Assembly (NCBI GenBank): GCA_964588535.1
Contig: CAZPQA010000054.1
Span: forward strand, 1 to 21,949
DNA length: 21,949 nt
Source: NaphS2 sp964588535
GTDB lineage: Bacteria > Desulfobacterota > DSM-4660 > Desulfatiglandales > Desulfatiglandaceae
Direction: 5' to 3'
A program made the position numbers and the translations under genes. Of this stretch, positions 7,813 through 15,756 are shown piece after piece (within the stretch, counting starts at the first letter, position 1; each line of letters starts with the position of its first letter). The notes beneath the pieces are model-generated. The model searched no databases, was not told the DNA's origin, and saw only the letters and a program-made list of their open reading frames with translations.

Positions 7813-8474
7813 TGAAGACTCCTTTTAAGGTTGTAAAACAGCAGTTCATCATCGAGCAGGGCCACATGTTTCTCGTCCCATTTGAAAATGCCCTCCGTGA
7901 AGGTGGATTTGCACTTGGCGATGGTCACGGGGACGTTCTGGAGAAGGGTAGGGTTAAAGTGATGTATGCCATGGATTTCGTTGACCGGAAACACCCACTG
8001 TTCACTATCCTTCGACACCACCATCAGCCGTTTCTTGGCCTTTTCCGAACCATATTTTTCAACGGGCACTTCCTCCAGATTCATGAGGTGTTTTAATGAG
8101 ACACACAGCTGAATTTCACCATGCACATTGACAAGACCCAGTAAGATGGGGGTTTTTCGGTGGGGAAGGCTGTGAATATTAACGTCGTCAATGATCTCCG
8201 CAAACAAACCGGCTGCCAGCGCCATCCATTCTGATTCAATACGAAAAACAACCACGGCAATGGCGCCGGCCGTCTCTTTGCCCTTTTTTTTCACAAGGAT
8301 GCTTCCCCACTCATCCTTGTATTCTTCGGGAAGGGCCCGTTCCAGGAGATTCCGGCCGGCCTGAGTAAAAACCTCGCAATTGCGGCAATGGATCACTTCT
8401 TCAAGCTTTGGACAACGGGGCTCTTCATTCCCCCAGACCCCTATCCGTTTCCAGCATCGATCCTTATTTTGCAT
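7809..8474 (-). CDS. cheW: CheW/WspD-like coupling protein with N-terminal Cys motif
   Basis: 221 aa from the ATG at 8474. The open frame reaches 8501, but those extra codons are REP-derived sequence, so the ATG giving MQNKDRCWKRIGVWG is preferred; the ribosome site (AGAGAA) is weak. The N-terminal 35 residues hold C-W-K-R-I-G-V-W-G and CPKLEEVIHCRNCEVF, four Cys in the pattern seen in WspD proteins, possibly a metal or redox site (inference). Residues about 70-215 are a CheW domain (ILLGLVNVHGEIQLCVSLKHL) that couples receptors to CheA. The stop overlaps the cheA start, which argues for a fixed ratio with the kinase. A REP element ends 17 bases upstream, so the RAYT insertion separates this gene from cheR and may affect its expression. 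Confidence 0.9.
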   Translation of the reverse strand: MQNKDRCWKRIGVWGNEEPRCPKLEEVIHCRNCEVFTQAGRNLLERALPEEYKDEWGSILVKKKGKETAGAIAVVVFRIESEWMALAAGLFAEIIDDVNIHSLPHRKTPILLGLVNVHGEIQLCVSLKHLMNLEEVPVEKYGSEKAKKRLMVVSKDSEQWVFPVNEIHGIHHFNPTLLQNVPVTIAKCKSTFTEGIFKWDEKHVALLDDELLFYNLKRSLQ

Positions 8475-8491
8475 GGTGTATTCTCTTAATG

Positions 8492-8602
8492 GTAGGGGCA
8501 ATCCCTTGTGGTTGCCCCTTTATGGGCGGGTGCCCGTCCCTTGTGGTTGCCCCTTTTATACGATGGCAATATCTCTTGGGTACCCACAAGGGGTACCCCT
8601 AC
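8492..8602. repeat. REP/BIME flanking the 3' end of the RAYT gene
   Basis: A 111-base element with a GTAGGGGCAATCCCTTGTGG head and TTGCCCC stem partner at one end, and the inverted GGGTACCCAC...GGGTACCCCTAC unit at the other. The internal part contains a second CCCTTGTGGTTGCCCC copy, so it is longer than the two 95-base elements to its right. It begins 17 bases upstream of cheW and ends 5 bases after the RAYT stop. Confidence 0.85.
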
Positions 8603-8607
8603 AATAA

Positions 8608-9201
8608 TCAATGGCGGATTCGCTGGTCTTGTTCATAATATCCATCATTTTGCCATTTCAGAGGATTTGTTTGCACATATTCCGATATTTGATAATAGGA
8701 TTCATCGTTACGGATGATATGTTCATAATAATTGCGTTGCCACAATTTTTTCTCAAACGGTTGCCAATTATTCTGTTTAATATTCCGGATGTAATCGTTG
8801 GTGGACAACGACTTAAATGACCCCACAACATCCCCAACCGTAGGGGCAATCCCTTGTGGTTGCCCCTTTATGGGCGGGTGCAACACATTTTGTGTACCCA
8901 CTAGACTTTGGGTACCCACAAGGGGTACCCCTACTACCAATTCAACGATTCCGTGAAAATGATTGGGCATGACGACAAATTCATGCAATTTGATGTTATC
9001 AAAACGAAAAATCAATTCCTGCCACTGATGCTCAACCATTTTTCCCGCATCGTTCAAAACCATTTCATCATTTTGGATGTACCCGAACAAACAAAGGCCG
9101 TTTTGTGCACAGATAGTGATGAAATACAATCCTGCCTGTGAATAATCATATCCTTTTAATCGAATAGAACGGCGGCGATGAATGTCGGGGCTGTATTTCA
9201 T
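8608..9201 (-). CDS. REP-associated tyrosine transposase (RAYT, Y1_Tnp/HUH family)
   Basis: 197 aa from the ATG at 9201 (GAGG 8 bases upstream; start MKYSPDIHRRRS typical of the family). The open frame extends to 9234, but those codons are REP sequence. The HUH metal motif is MPNHFHG (H81, H83), and the catalytic Tyr is probably in WQRNYYEHIIRN (Y158/Y159). The end ISEYVQTNPLKW is also typical. These single-strand DNA nucleases cut and join REP hairpins, recognising a GTAG-like tetranucleotide at the foot. Residues about 90-121 (VPLVGTQSLVGTQ...) are encoded by a 95-base REP pair lying in frame inside the gene, between the HUH motif and VGDVVGSFKS. The gene appears more AT-rich than the flanking che genes, suggesting later arrival. 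It is bounded closely by REPs on both sides and points the same way as the operon. Confidence 0.9.
   Translation of the reverse strand: MKYSPDIHRRRSIRLKGYDYSQAGLYFITICAQNGLCLFGYIQNDEMVLNDAGKMVEHQWQELIFRFDNIKLHEFVVMPNHFHGIVELVVGVPLVGTQSLVGTQNVLHPPIKGQPQGIAPTVGDVVGSFKSLSTNDYIRNIKQNNWQPFEKKLWQRNYYEHIIRNDESYYQISEYVQTNPLKWQNDGYYEQDQRIRH
8840..8934. repeat. REP pair inside the RAYT gene
   Basis: A 95-base element running from GTAGGGGCAATCCC to GGGTACCCCTAC, with 90 of 95 positions identical to the one at 9225-9319. Both ends carry GTAG outermost. Stems are GGGGCAA/TTGCCCC (left) and GGGTACCC/GGGTACCC (right). It stays open in the RAYT frame. Confidence 0.9.
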
Positions 9202-9224
9202 ATCAATGGCCTCAATTACCAACC

Positions 9225-9319
9225 GTAGGGGCAATCCCTTGTGGTTGCCCCTTTATGGGTGGTTGCAATACATTCTGGGTACCCACTAGACTTTGGGTAC
9301 CCACAAGGGGTACCCCTAC
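9225..9319. repeat. REP pair between RAYT and cheR
   Basis: A 95-base element nearly identical to the one within the RAYT gene. Its last four bases, read on the minus strand as GTAG, contain the TAG stop codon of cheR. Its other end is 24 bases upstream of the RAYT start codon. Confidence 0.9.
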
Positions 9320-10581
9320 TGGATCTTCTGCGCCCGTTGCCGCAACCGCTCAGCGCTGATTTTGTTTCCCCGCTGCAATTCAATGAAAGCCATATGGTTC
9401 AATGCTTCCACATGCTCCGGGTTCAAATAGATGGCTCTATTAAAAAACGCTTCGGCTTTGTTCCCATTGTCCAGGGCTTCATGAATCAGCCCCATGAGAA
9501 AATGGGCTTCCACGTGCACAGGATTGTCACCCAGAAAGACCTCGCAAAGTTCAAGGGCTTCTGGAAGCTGCCCCTGATCCGCCATTTCGCGCGCCTCCAG
9601 AAACAAATTGACCGCCGTATCCGGCTTCGGCGTGCTCATGTCTGGCTTGGACCGATGTTGTTGTTCCGTCGATTTTCCGGGTGGAACATCCACCGGTGTC
9701 AAAGGTTTCCGGATGGGTTTTATTTTCTTTTCACGAACCTGACGTTTAAGCTGTGCCCTTGTGGCATCAACCGATCGGTCCTTTCGCCTGGATTCCCGGC
9801 ACCGCTTCCGGCAAGCGAAAACGCCGGCTTCGTTAACGGCCTCAAAACCCCAGTCGATGGCCGTCTGCCGCTCTGCGTGGCCACAAAAAAAGATGCCGGT
9901 TTCAGCCAGCAGCCGACTCATGGTTTCAAGGGTTTGATTCCTTGCCTCGGGGCTCATGTAAATCATTAAATTTCTACAAAAAATCACGTCATATGGGGCA
10001 CCGGTTGCAAAGCGGTTTTCCATGACGTTCCCGGCCTTGAACTGCACCTTTTCGCTCACATGGCCTAACAGTTGATACCCGTCGCTTTTTGGCTGGAAAT
10101 GGCGATCTCTGAACGTCAGATCTTTTCCTCGAAAGGACCCCTTCCCATAAACCCCGAGTTTTGCTTTTTTAAGTGCTTCCTCACTGATATCCATACCGGA
10201 AATTTGAAAGCGGTCCTTTTTGATACCCGCATCCATGAACGCCATAACAACTGAGTACGGTTCCTCGCCCGTGGAACAGGGAATGCTCAGAACTTTAAGC
10301 ATACGTTCTGGATTTTCGGGCAGCCAGGAATCCTTTACAAAACGGACCAGATAATTAAATACTTTCCGGTTCCTGAAAAACCAGGTTTCCGGCACCACCA
10401 CCATTTCAATCAGATTCTTCCACTCATCATTTGAATCAGCGAGGGTCTTCGCATACACCTCCATGCTGGTTAAACCACATTGATCCATTCGCCGCCGGAT
10501 GGCTTTCTCGATGACCTTTCTACCGATGGCGGCCGTGTCCAGCCCGATCTTTTCCTCAAGTAACGATTCAATGATGTTCAT
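9316..10581 (-). CDS. cheR: CheR/WspC-like methyltransferase with C-terminal TPRs
   Basis: 421 aa from the ATG at 10581 (MNIIESLLEEKIGLD, the WspC-like start). ATGs at 10587 and 10590 are also possible, and the open frame extends further to 10650. The start lies inside the end of cheW (14-base overlap), so coupling is likely. CheR domain: ETWFFR, SAM-binding motif LSIPCSTGEEPYS, and YDVIFCRNLMIYM. A basic Pro-rich linker follows (around KRQVREKKIKPIRKP), then two to three TPR units (from AVNLFLEAREMADQGQLPEA to the end). It methylates receptor glutamates using S-adenosylmethionine. The TPRs replace the pentapeptide tether of enteric CheR; the receptors here lack an NWETF-like tail, which fits. 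The stop codon TAG belongs to the adjacent REP, so the original last residues may have been altered. Confidence 0.93.
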   Translation of the reverse strand: MNIIESLLEEKIGLDTAAIGRKVIEKAIRRRMDQCGLTSMEVYAKTLADSNDEWKNLIEMVVVPETWFFRNRKVFNYLVRFVKDSWLPENPERMLKVLSIPCSTGEEPYSVVMAFMDAGIKKDRFQISGMDISEEALKKAKLGVYGKGSFRGKDLTFRDRHFQPKSDGYQLLGHVSEKVQFKAGNVMENRFATGAPYDVIFCRNLMIYMSPEARNQTLETMSRLLAETGIFFCGHAERQTAIDWGFEAVNEAGVFACRKRCRESRRKDRSVDATRAQLKRQVREKKIKPIRKPLTPVDVPPGKSTEQQHRSKPDMSTPKPDTAVNLFLEAREMADQGQLPEALELCEVFLGDNPVHVEAHFLMGLIHEALDNGNKAEAFFNRAIYLNPEHVEALNHMAFIELQRGNKISAERLRQRAQKIQ

Positions 10582-11041
10582 TTTCATCATAAACGTTTTC
10601 AAGCGCCGGCAAAAAATGGAAACTCTCAGGAAGAAGATCCAGATCCACATATTGAATCATCTCTTTTTCTTCCATCAAGAGGCTGCCCAGATAGGGTGCA
10701 TCCTTCATATGCAGCCCGGGGGCCACAAAAGCACTTTCTTCTCTTCTCGCCGTTTCCGTCACCCGCTCGGCCATAAGCCCCAGGATATAGGGCGTATTGT
10801 CCTCTTTGACATAGTCCACCAGAATAACACGCGTACTCATCCGCATCTCACAGGGCTCTCCCTGAATAAGCCTGCGGAGATCGATCACCGGAACAATGAC
10901 CCCGCGATAATTGAACAGACCGGCAACGTAATCCGGCGCGTGAGGCACCGCCTTCAGTTTTACGATGGGGGCCACCTCGCGAACCCGATCGCATTTCATG
11001 GTGTACATGATGTCGCCCAAATAGAACAGCAATACAAGCAT
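10568..11041 (-). CDS. cheW: CheW/WspB-like coupling protein
   Basis: 157 aa, one CheW domain (MLVLLFYLGDIMYTMKCDRV at the start; VAGLFNYRGVIVPVIDL in the middle), the normal length for WspB-like couplers. It bridges receptor signalling tips and the CheA P5 domain. Its start has a GAGGGAAGG site 5-10 bases upstream and comes 18 bases after the stop of the third receptor, a WspA-WspB arrangement. Its 3' end overlaps cheR. It lacks the Cys-rich N-terminus of the other CheW here, so the two couplers are not interchangeable copies. Confidence 0.95.
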   Translation of the reverse strand: MLVLLFYLGDIMYTMKCDRVREVAPIVKLKAVPHAPDYVAGLFNYRGVIVPVIDLRRLIQGEPCEMRMSTRVILVDYVKEDNTPYILGLMAERVTETARREESAFVAPGLHMKDAPYLGSLLMEEKEMIQYVDLDLLPESFHFLPALENVYDENEHH

Positions 11042-11059
11042 ACCTTCCCTCTATTATCT

Positions 11060-12712
11060 TTAACTCACCTTAAAGCGGCTCACCTCATCCTGCAGCCCCC
11101 TTGCCGCCTCATTGAGTTGTTCAATGGCGGTGTAGGATTCATGCAGTGATTCCATGGTCTGCTGCATTTCCTCGCTTAAATTAACGATGGCCGTATTGAT
11201 TTCCGTGGCGTTTTTGGACTGCTGTGCCATGGACACATTCACATTCTCAAAACTGGGGGAGAGTGCCTGGACCTGCTCGATGATCCTGGCCAGTTGTGTA
11301 CTGATCCGGCCCACATCTTCCGCACTTCGCTTGACCTCTCCAATAAATTTATCCATCTCCATGACGCCGGCGGAAACCGCTGATTGCATTTCCTGAACCA
11401 TCTGTTCAATATCCAATGTGGCAACAGCCGTCTGGTCCGCAAGTCTTCGAATTTCCCGTGCCACCACATTGAACCCCCGGCCATATTCACCGGCCTTCTC
11501 CGCTTCAATGGCCGCGTTGAGGGAGAGCAGGTTGGTCTGGTCGGCCACCTTGGTGATAGTAACCACAACAGTGGTGATGTTTTCAGCCTTTTCGTTGATG
11601 GTTTCGAGGCGCCCCGAAATGGATTTGGAGGCGGATTCCATTGTCAGCATGGCCGCTTCCATTCGACCCAGATCCGACTGCCCTTTTGTGGCAAAACCAG
11701 CGGTTTCCTGGCTCATGGCGGCCACCTGGTCCATGGTTTTCACCAGCTCGTTGGACAACTCGGATATTTTCTCAACAGACGCCACCACTTTGTTGGTGGA
11801 TGTCAGTTGATTGCTCATGGTCGCCTCCTGCTCCCTGGCGGTGGCGGCCAGTTCCGTGGACGATGAGGTAACTTGTATGCCGGAGCGCTGAACCTGTCCC
11901 AGAACATTTCGAAACGAAGACGCCATTTCATCTATGGCTTTGGGCAGGGCGCCGACTTCATCTTTCCTGCGCGTATCGATGCTCACAGTGAGATCAAATT
12001 TGGATAACTGGTGCGCAATCTTTGAAACGTTTTGCAGGGGCTTTAAAACCAGTGCACGCAAGGATAAAATCAGGGAAACCACCAGTACGACCAGGATGAG
12101 AAAAACACCGATGCTCTGGCTCAAAATGGCATTTTCCAGTTGGGACCGCGAATTGGCCTCAAACATGTCCGCATCCTGGGAAACCTCTTTTTTGAGGGCT
12201 TTAATTTTTTGTTTCAGGAGTTTGTCCGAATAATAAATCTGAAAAACACCGATTTTCTTTTGACCCCGAAAACATTCCGCCTGTGAAGACAAGTTTTTAT
12301 TGAGCGCCAGATCTTTCGGAAGCGCGTTTCCGATTTCCACATCGGGATTTCGCCATGCGGCGGCAAAAGGTTTTCCCCGCTCATCCAAGGCCTTGATGGC
12401 CACAATCTGCTCATAGTTCATGAAGGGCTTGAGGGATTGTTTAAGCCCTTCCTGGTCCAGATTGTACAGATAGGCGGCACCGATGCCATTTAAAATCTGG
12501 GTGCTGAAATCGATGCCACGCTTCAGGATACGCTTTTCCTCCATCTCCCGGTCGTTGATGAGTTCATGGTAACCTCTCAGGATTTCATCCGTAAAGTTAT
12601 CCACCATTCTAATCTCAAAGCGGATTAGAATATACCCGCCCAGCAACACCAGAAGACACACGATACCGGATGTTGATGCCACGATTTTTGTGACGATGCT
12701 CCAGTTTTTCAT
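11060..12712 (-). CDS. Methyl-accepting chemotaxis protein, WspA-like signalling domain
   Basis: 550 aa. Membrane segments at about 8-30 and 200-218 flank a periplasmic region of about 170 residues that looks like a single Cache-type or related sensor (weak assignment). A HAMP domain follows and then the cytoplasmic coiled coil, with tip ADQTNLLSLNAAIEAEKAGE, the WspA-type hairpin, and the conserved RRLADQTAVATLDIEQMV. The C-terminus ends in LQDEVSRFKVS with no CheR/CheB-tethering pentapeptide. The ATG has GAGG 5-6 bases upstream and is 15 bases after the solute-binding protein gene. It directly precedes cheW, as wspA precedes wspB, so it is the best candidate for the core receptor of the array. 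Its signalling half is very close to that of the next receptor upstream. Confidence 0.93.
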   Translation of the reverse strand: MKNWSIVTKIVASTSGIVCLLVLLGGYILIRFEIRMVDNFTDEILRGYHELINDREMEEKRILKRGIDFSTQILNGIGAAYLYNLDQEGLKQSLKPFMNYEQIVAIKALDERGKPFAAAWRNPDVEIGNALPKDLALNKNLSSQAECFRGQKKIGVFQIYYSDKLLKQKIKALKKEVSQDADMFEANSRSQLENAILSQSIGVFLILVVLVVSLILSLRALVLKPLQNVSKIAHQLSKFDLTVSIDTRRKDEVGALPKAIDEMASSFRNVLGQVQRSGIQVTSSSTELAATAREQEATMSNQLTSTNKVVASVEKISELSNELVKTMDQVAAMSQETAGFATKGQSDLGRMEAAMLTMESASKSISGRLETINEKAENITTVVVTITKVADQTNLLSLNAAIEAEKAGEYGRGFNVVAREIRRLADQTAVATLDIEQMVQEMQSAVSAGVMEMDKFIGEVKRSAEDVGRISTQLARIIEQVQALSPSFENVNVSMAQQSKNATEINTAIVNLSEEMQQTMESLHESYTAIEQLNEAARGLQDEVSRFKVS

Positions 12713-12727
12713 GGCTGCCTCATTTGA

Positions 12728-13480
12728 TTATTTTGAAATGTATTTGTTGATAATTTCGTCATAACGCCCACTGCTGTACAATTGCTTCAGGCCGTCATTA
12801 AAATCGTCCCGGACCTTTTTGTCAACAAATCCCACGCGAAAAAGGACTTTTGGAAAAACATACCACATATCGATGAGTTGCGTTGTATCAACCATTTCAT
12901 TTTGCTTTCGATGGTGGTAAAAAATGTACTTATCCAGAACGATTACATCCACACGATCACCGTACAGCAGATTGATCTGGAGTTCCTGTTTGCTGATTTC
13001 ACGATAATCGGGAGACGCATCCGCCGCCGCCACGAATTCCTTGCCCAGATACTTTCTGGCATTCTGAAAGGTCAGGATGCTCTTATCCTTGAGGTCCCCT
13101 ATTTTCTCTATCTTGAAATTATTTTTCTTCAAGCTCACGGCCACATTGTCGCAGGCTATGTGCGGATCGGACAAAAAGACATCGAGATCTGAATTTTCAT
13201 TGACGGTTAACACCCCGTCCACTTCTCCTTCAGCAATTTCCCGAATTCTGCGGGCAAAAGGCACATATTTGGTCTTGACCCGATACCCTTTCATTTCCAG
13301 CGCTTCCCGAACGATATCCATTTCAATACCGCAATTTTTCTCCGGAATATTGTAAGGCGCAAGGGCCAGACCCACGGCAAAGGTCAATTCTTTGGGTTCA
13401 GCGTGGGAATCGGGACATAACAATGCGCCCATCATCATTGTTAACAAAAATATACCGAAAGCCTTTTCCGGAATTTTCAT
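12728..13480 (-). CDS. Periplasmic solute-binding protein (family 3 type)
   Basis: 250 aa. A signal peptide (MKIPEKAFGIFLLTMMMGAL..., likely cleaved after SHA near residue 27) is followed by a type II periplasmic binding fold of the family 3 kind: CGIEMDIVREALEMKGY, DGVLTVNENSD, LLYGDRVDVIVLDKY and a C-terminal YSSGRYDEIINKY helix. It would bind a small ligand such as an amino acid or organic acid; specificity is not readable. No ABC permease or ATPase gene is nearby. It sits between two receptor genes with an excellent AGGAGGG ribosome site, so it more likely delivers ligand to a receptor than to a transporter (inference from context). Confidence 0.88.
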   Translation of the reverse strand: MKIPEKAFGIFLLTMMMGALLCPDSHAEPKELTFAVGLALAPYNIPEKNCGIEMDIVREALEMKGYRVKTKYVPFARRIREIAEGEVDGVLTVNENSDLDVFLSDPHIACDNVAVSLKKNNFKIEKIGDLKDKSILTFQNARKYLGKEFVAAADASPDYREISKQELQINLLYGDRVDVIVLDKYIFYHHRKQNEMVDTTQLIDMWYVFPKVLFRVGFVDKKVRDDFNDGLKQLYSSGRYDEIINKYISK

Positions 13481-13504
13481 TGACAGTCCCTCCTGTTCAC
13501 ACAG

Positions 13505-15706
13505 CTATCCCTGCTCATCCGGCCCATCGCTTACCCTGAAGTGTGACACTTCCTGCTGCAGACCCCTCGCCGCCTCATTCAGCTGCTCGATGGCTGAAAA
13601 GGTCTCTTGCAGAGATTCTGCGGTGGAACGAATTTCATCGCTGAGTCTGGCAACGGCTTGATTGGCTTTGTTCGCATTTTCAGACTGGTGACCCATGGCC
13701 ACGTTAACATCGTCAAAACTGGGGGAGAGCGCCTGGACCTGTTCGATAATGCGCGCCAGCTGCCCACTGATTTTCCCCACATCTTCCACGCTCTGTTTCA
13801 CCTCGGAAATAAACTTATCCATCTCCATCACGCCCGCGGAAACAGCGGACTGCATACCTTCCACCATCTGTTCTATATCAAGGGTCGCCACAGCTGTCTG
13901 ATCCGCCAGTCTTCGAATTTCCCGTGCCACAACGTTGAACCCCCTGCCATATTCCCCTGCTTTTTCCGCCTCAATGGCGGCATTGAGCGACAGAAGGTTG
14001 GTCTGATCCGCCACCTTGGTGATGGTAATCACCACATTGGTGATATTTTCCGCCTTTTCATTGATGGCCTCAAGCCGGCCCGATATGGATCTGGATGCGG
14101 CTTCCATATGATGCATGGCATCTTCCATGCGGGCCAGATCAGTCTGACCTTTACTGGCAAAGCCGGCGGTTTCCTGTGATCTTTCGGCCACCTGCTGCAT
14201 GGTCGCTTCCAGTTGGTTCGCCACACTTGAGATTTCCTCCGCCGCCCGACTCACGCGACTGGTGGCTTCACCCTGTTGGTCCATGGCCGCCTGCTGCTGT
14301 TTGGCAGTGGCTGCCAGTTCCGTTGAAGAAGCGGTTAATTGAATGCCGGATCGCTGAACCTGCCCGACCAGCGCGTTGAGGCTTTCGGTCATCCGCTGGG
14401 TGGATATCAGTAACTTGCCGGTTTCATCTCCCGGAGAATCGATTTGATCGGTCTTGTCTCCTTTCACCATGGATTTCACAGCGTCCACTGCCGCGGAAAG
14501 GTTCCCTTTGGCGATCTCCCCCGAAATATTGGTGATGAGTGTGATCCGTTTGGTAATTTTGTTGCCGAAAAAAAGCGCCAGACCCACAATGGGAATCAAC
14601 ACCAGAATACCGCTGATGAGCATGACCCAAAGCATCTGCGTCATGGCGCTTTCCACGTTTTTTTTCACGTCGTGATAATCATCTTCGTAAGTTCCGGCCC
14701 CGATCACCCAGTCCCAGGGTTCAAAATAGGCCAATGCCGCCACTTTCCATCGGGGCGCTTCATCTCCCACATTTTTCCAGGCATATCGATCATGAGCCAC
14801 TTCATTTTTTTTCAATTTAATGGCTTTTTCAACGATAGATCGGACGTAATAGCGACCGTTCGAGGACTTGGAATCCCATAGATCTTCACCATCCCGCTGC
14901 CCTCCTTTTGAAATGATGTAATGCCCGCGATGAAACGCATGCTTGCCACCCAGGACATAAACATACCCACTCTTGCCCACTTTCATGTCCATAATGGCCT
15001 GGCGCAATGATGCAGGTGTCTGGAAGGGAGCCTCGGTGAAAAGCATCCCAATAATACGACCTTCTTTATCGGTGATTCCCTTGCAGGCGGTAAAATGCCA
15101 TCCATCCACAAGATCGGCAATGCCATGGAACACCTGTTTCTTAAGGATATGCTGAATGACCGGGTTGGTAACGCTGTTTTGAACTGATGGAAGGTAGAGA
15201 TTCTTTAGCTTCTCGCCTTTTTTAGAAGAAATGGTTGTGGCAACCAGCACCATATCGCCCGCCTCATTGACCCTCTGGAAGATGCCATAGTTTCCACCGA
15301 ATTTTTCCCGGATCACATCAATATAGGTTTCAGGCTCGGACAATCCTTCAATCAGCATCTCGGGAATGGAAACGGTCTTTTCCTGCTGGTTTGACGGGTT
15401 GACAGCGTTTATGGAGACGATTTCCCCCGACAGGGAAAGCCCGCCCATGGCTTCCAGAAAACCGTTCGCATCCTGCAGGCGACGGTCCAAATCTTTTTGA
15501 ACCATTTTACTGGTGGCCTCACAGGTGTTATGTACAGCAAGCGCGATATGTTCGATGTTTTCGCGGGTGAGGAAATCCAGTTGTCCTTCAATCTTTTCAG
15601 TGACGCTTTTTTTCTCAACGAACGTCAGTATCAGTATCACCAGAACCGGCAGCACCGCCGCAACCACCGGAAGCCCGATCACTTTGTGTTTCAACATTAA
15701 TTTCAT
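13505..15706 (-). CDS. Methyl-accepting chemotaxis protein with Cache_3-Cache_2 sensor
   Basis: 733 aa from the ATG at 15706 (MKLMLKHKV; AGGA 10 bases upstream). An in-frame ATG at 15724 lacks a ribosome site. Membrane segments at about 10-30 and 357-380 enclose a large periplasmic sensor of the Cache_3-Cache_2 type, with the classic GKSGYVYVL...YFEPWDWVIGAGTYEDD near residues 244-343. HAMP and a long coiled coil follow, with the tip ADQTNLLSLNAAIEAEKAGE and the same downstream sequence as the third receptor (RRLADQTAVATLDIEQMV, SAGVMEMDKF, ALSPSF). The near-identity of the signalling halves with different sensors points to duplication with sensor exchange. No C-terminal tethering pentapeptide. 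Confidence 0.93.
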   Translation of the reverse strand: MKLMLKHKVIGLPVVAAVLPVLVILILTFVEKKSVTEKIEGQLDFLTRENIEHIALAVHNTCEATSKMVQKDLDRRLQDANGFLEAMGGLSLSGEIVSINAVNPSNQQEKTVSIPEMLIEGLSEPETYIDVIREKFGGNYGIFQRVNEAGDMVLVATTISSKKGEKLKNLYLPSVQNSVTNPVIQHILKKQVFHGIADLVDGWHFTACKGITDKEGRIIGMLFTEAPFQTPASLRQAIMDMKVGKSGYVYVLGGKHAFHRGHYIISKGGQRDGEDLWDSKSSNGRYYVRSIVEKAIKLKKNEVAHDRYAWKNVGDEAPRWKVAALAYFEPWDWVIGAGTYEDDYHDVKKNVESAMTQMLWVMLISGILVLIPIVGLALFFGNKITKRITLITNISGEIAKGNLSAAVDAVKSMVKGDKTDQIDSPGDETGKLLISTQRMTESLNALVGQVQRSGIQLTASSTELAATAKQQQAAMDQQGEATSRVSRAAEEISSVANQLEATMQQVAERSQETAGFASKGQTDLARMEDAMHHMEAASRSISGRLEAINEKAENITNVVITITKVADQTNLLSLNAAIEAEKAGEYGRGFNVVAREIRRLADQTAVATLDIEQMVEGMQSAVSAGVMEMDKFISEVKQSVEDVGKISGQLARIIEQVQALSPSFDDVNVAMGHQSENANKANQAVARLSDEIRSTAESLQETFSAIEQLNEAARGLQQEVSHFRVSDGPDEQG

Positions 15707-15756
15707 TGTTGACCCATCCTTCATCGTCTTTTCGACCCGCTTTAGGGCTCGCTCAA

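Noticed and set aside
8475..8501. Upstream extension of cheW to 8501
   Set aside because: The extra codons come largely from the REP element, and the ATG at 8474 begins the conserved WspD-like N-terminus.
8492..9319. Repeated 95- and 111-base elements as a CRISPR array or tandem gene repeats
   Set aside because: There are only three copies, separated by coding sequence and internally palindromic with GTAG ends next to a RAYT; these are REPs.
9241..9969. Plus-strand open frame opposite the 3' end of cheR
   Set aside because: It begins inside a REP and runs antisense to the TPR and methyltransferase codons; no recognisable domain.
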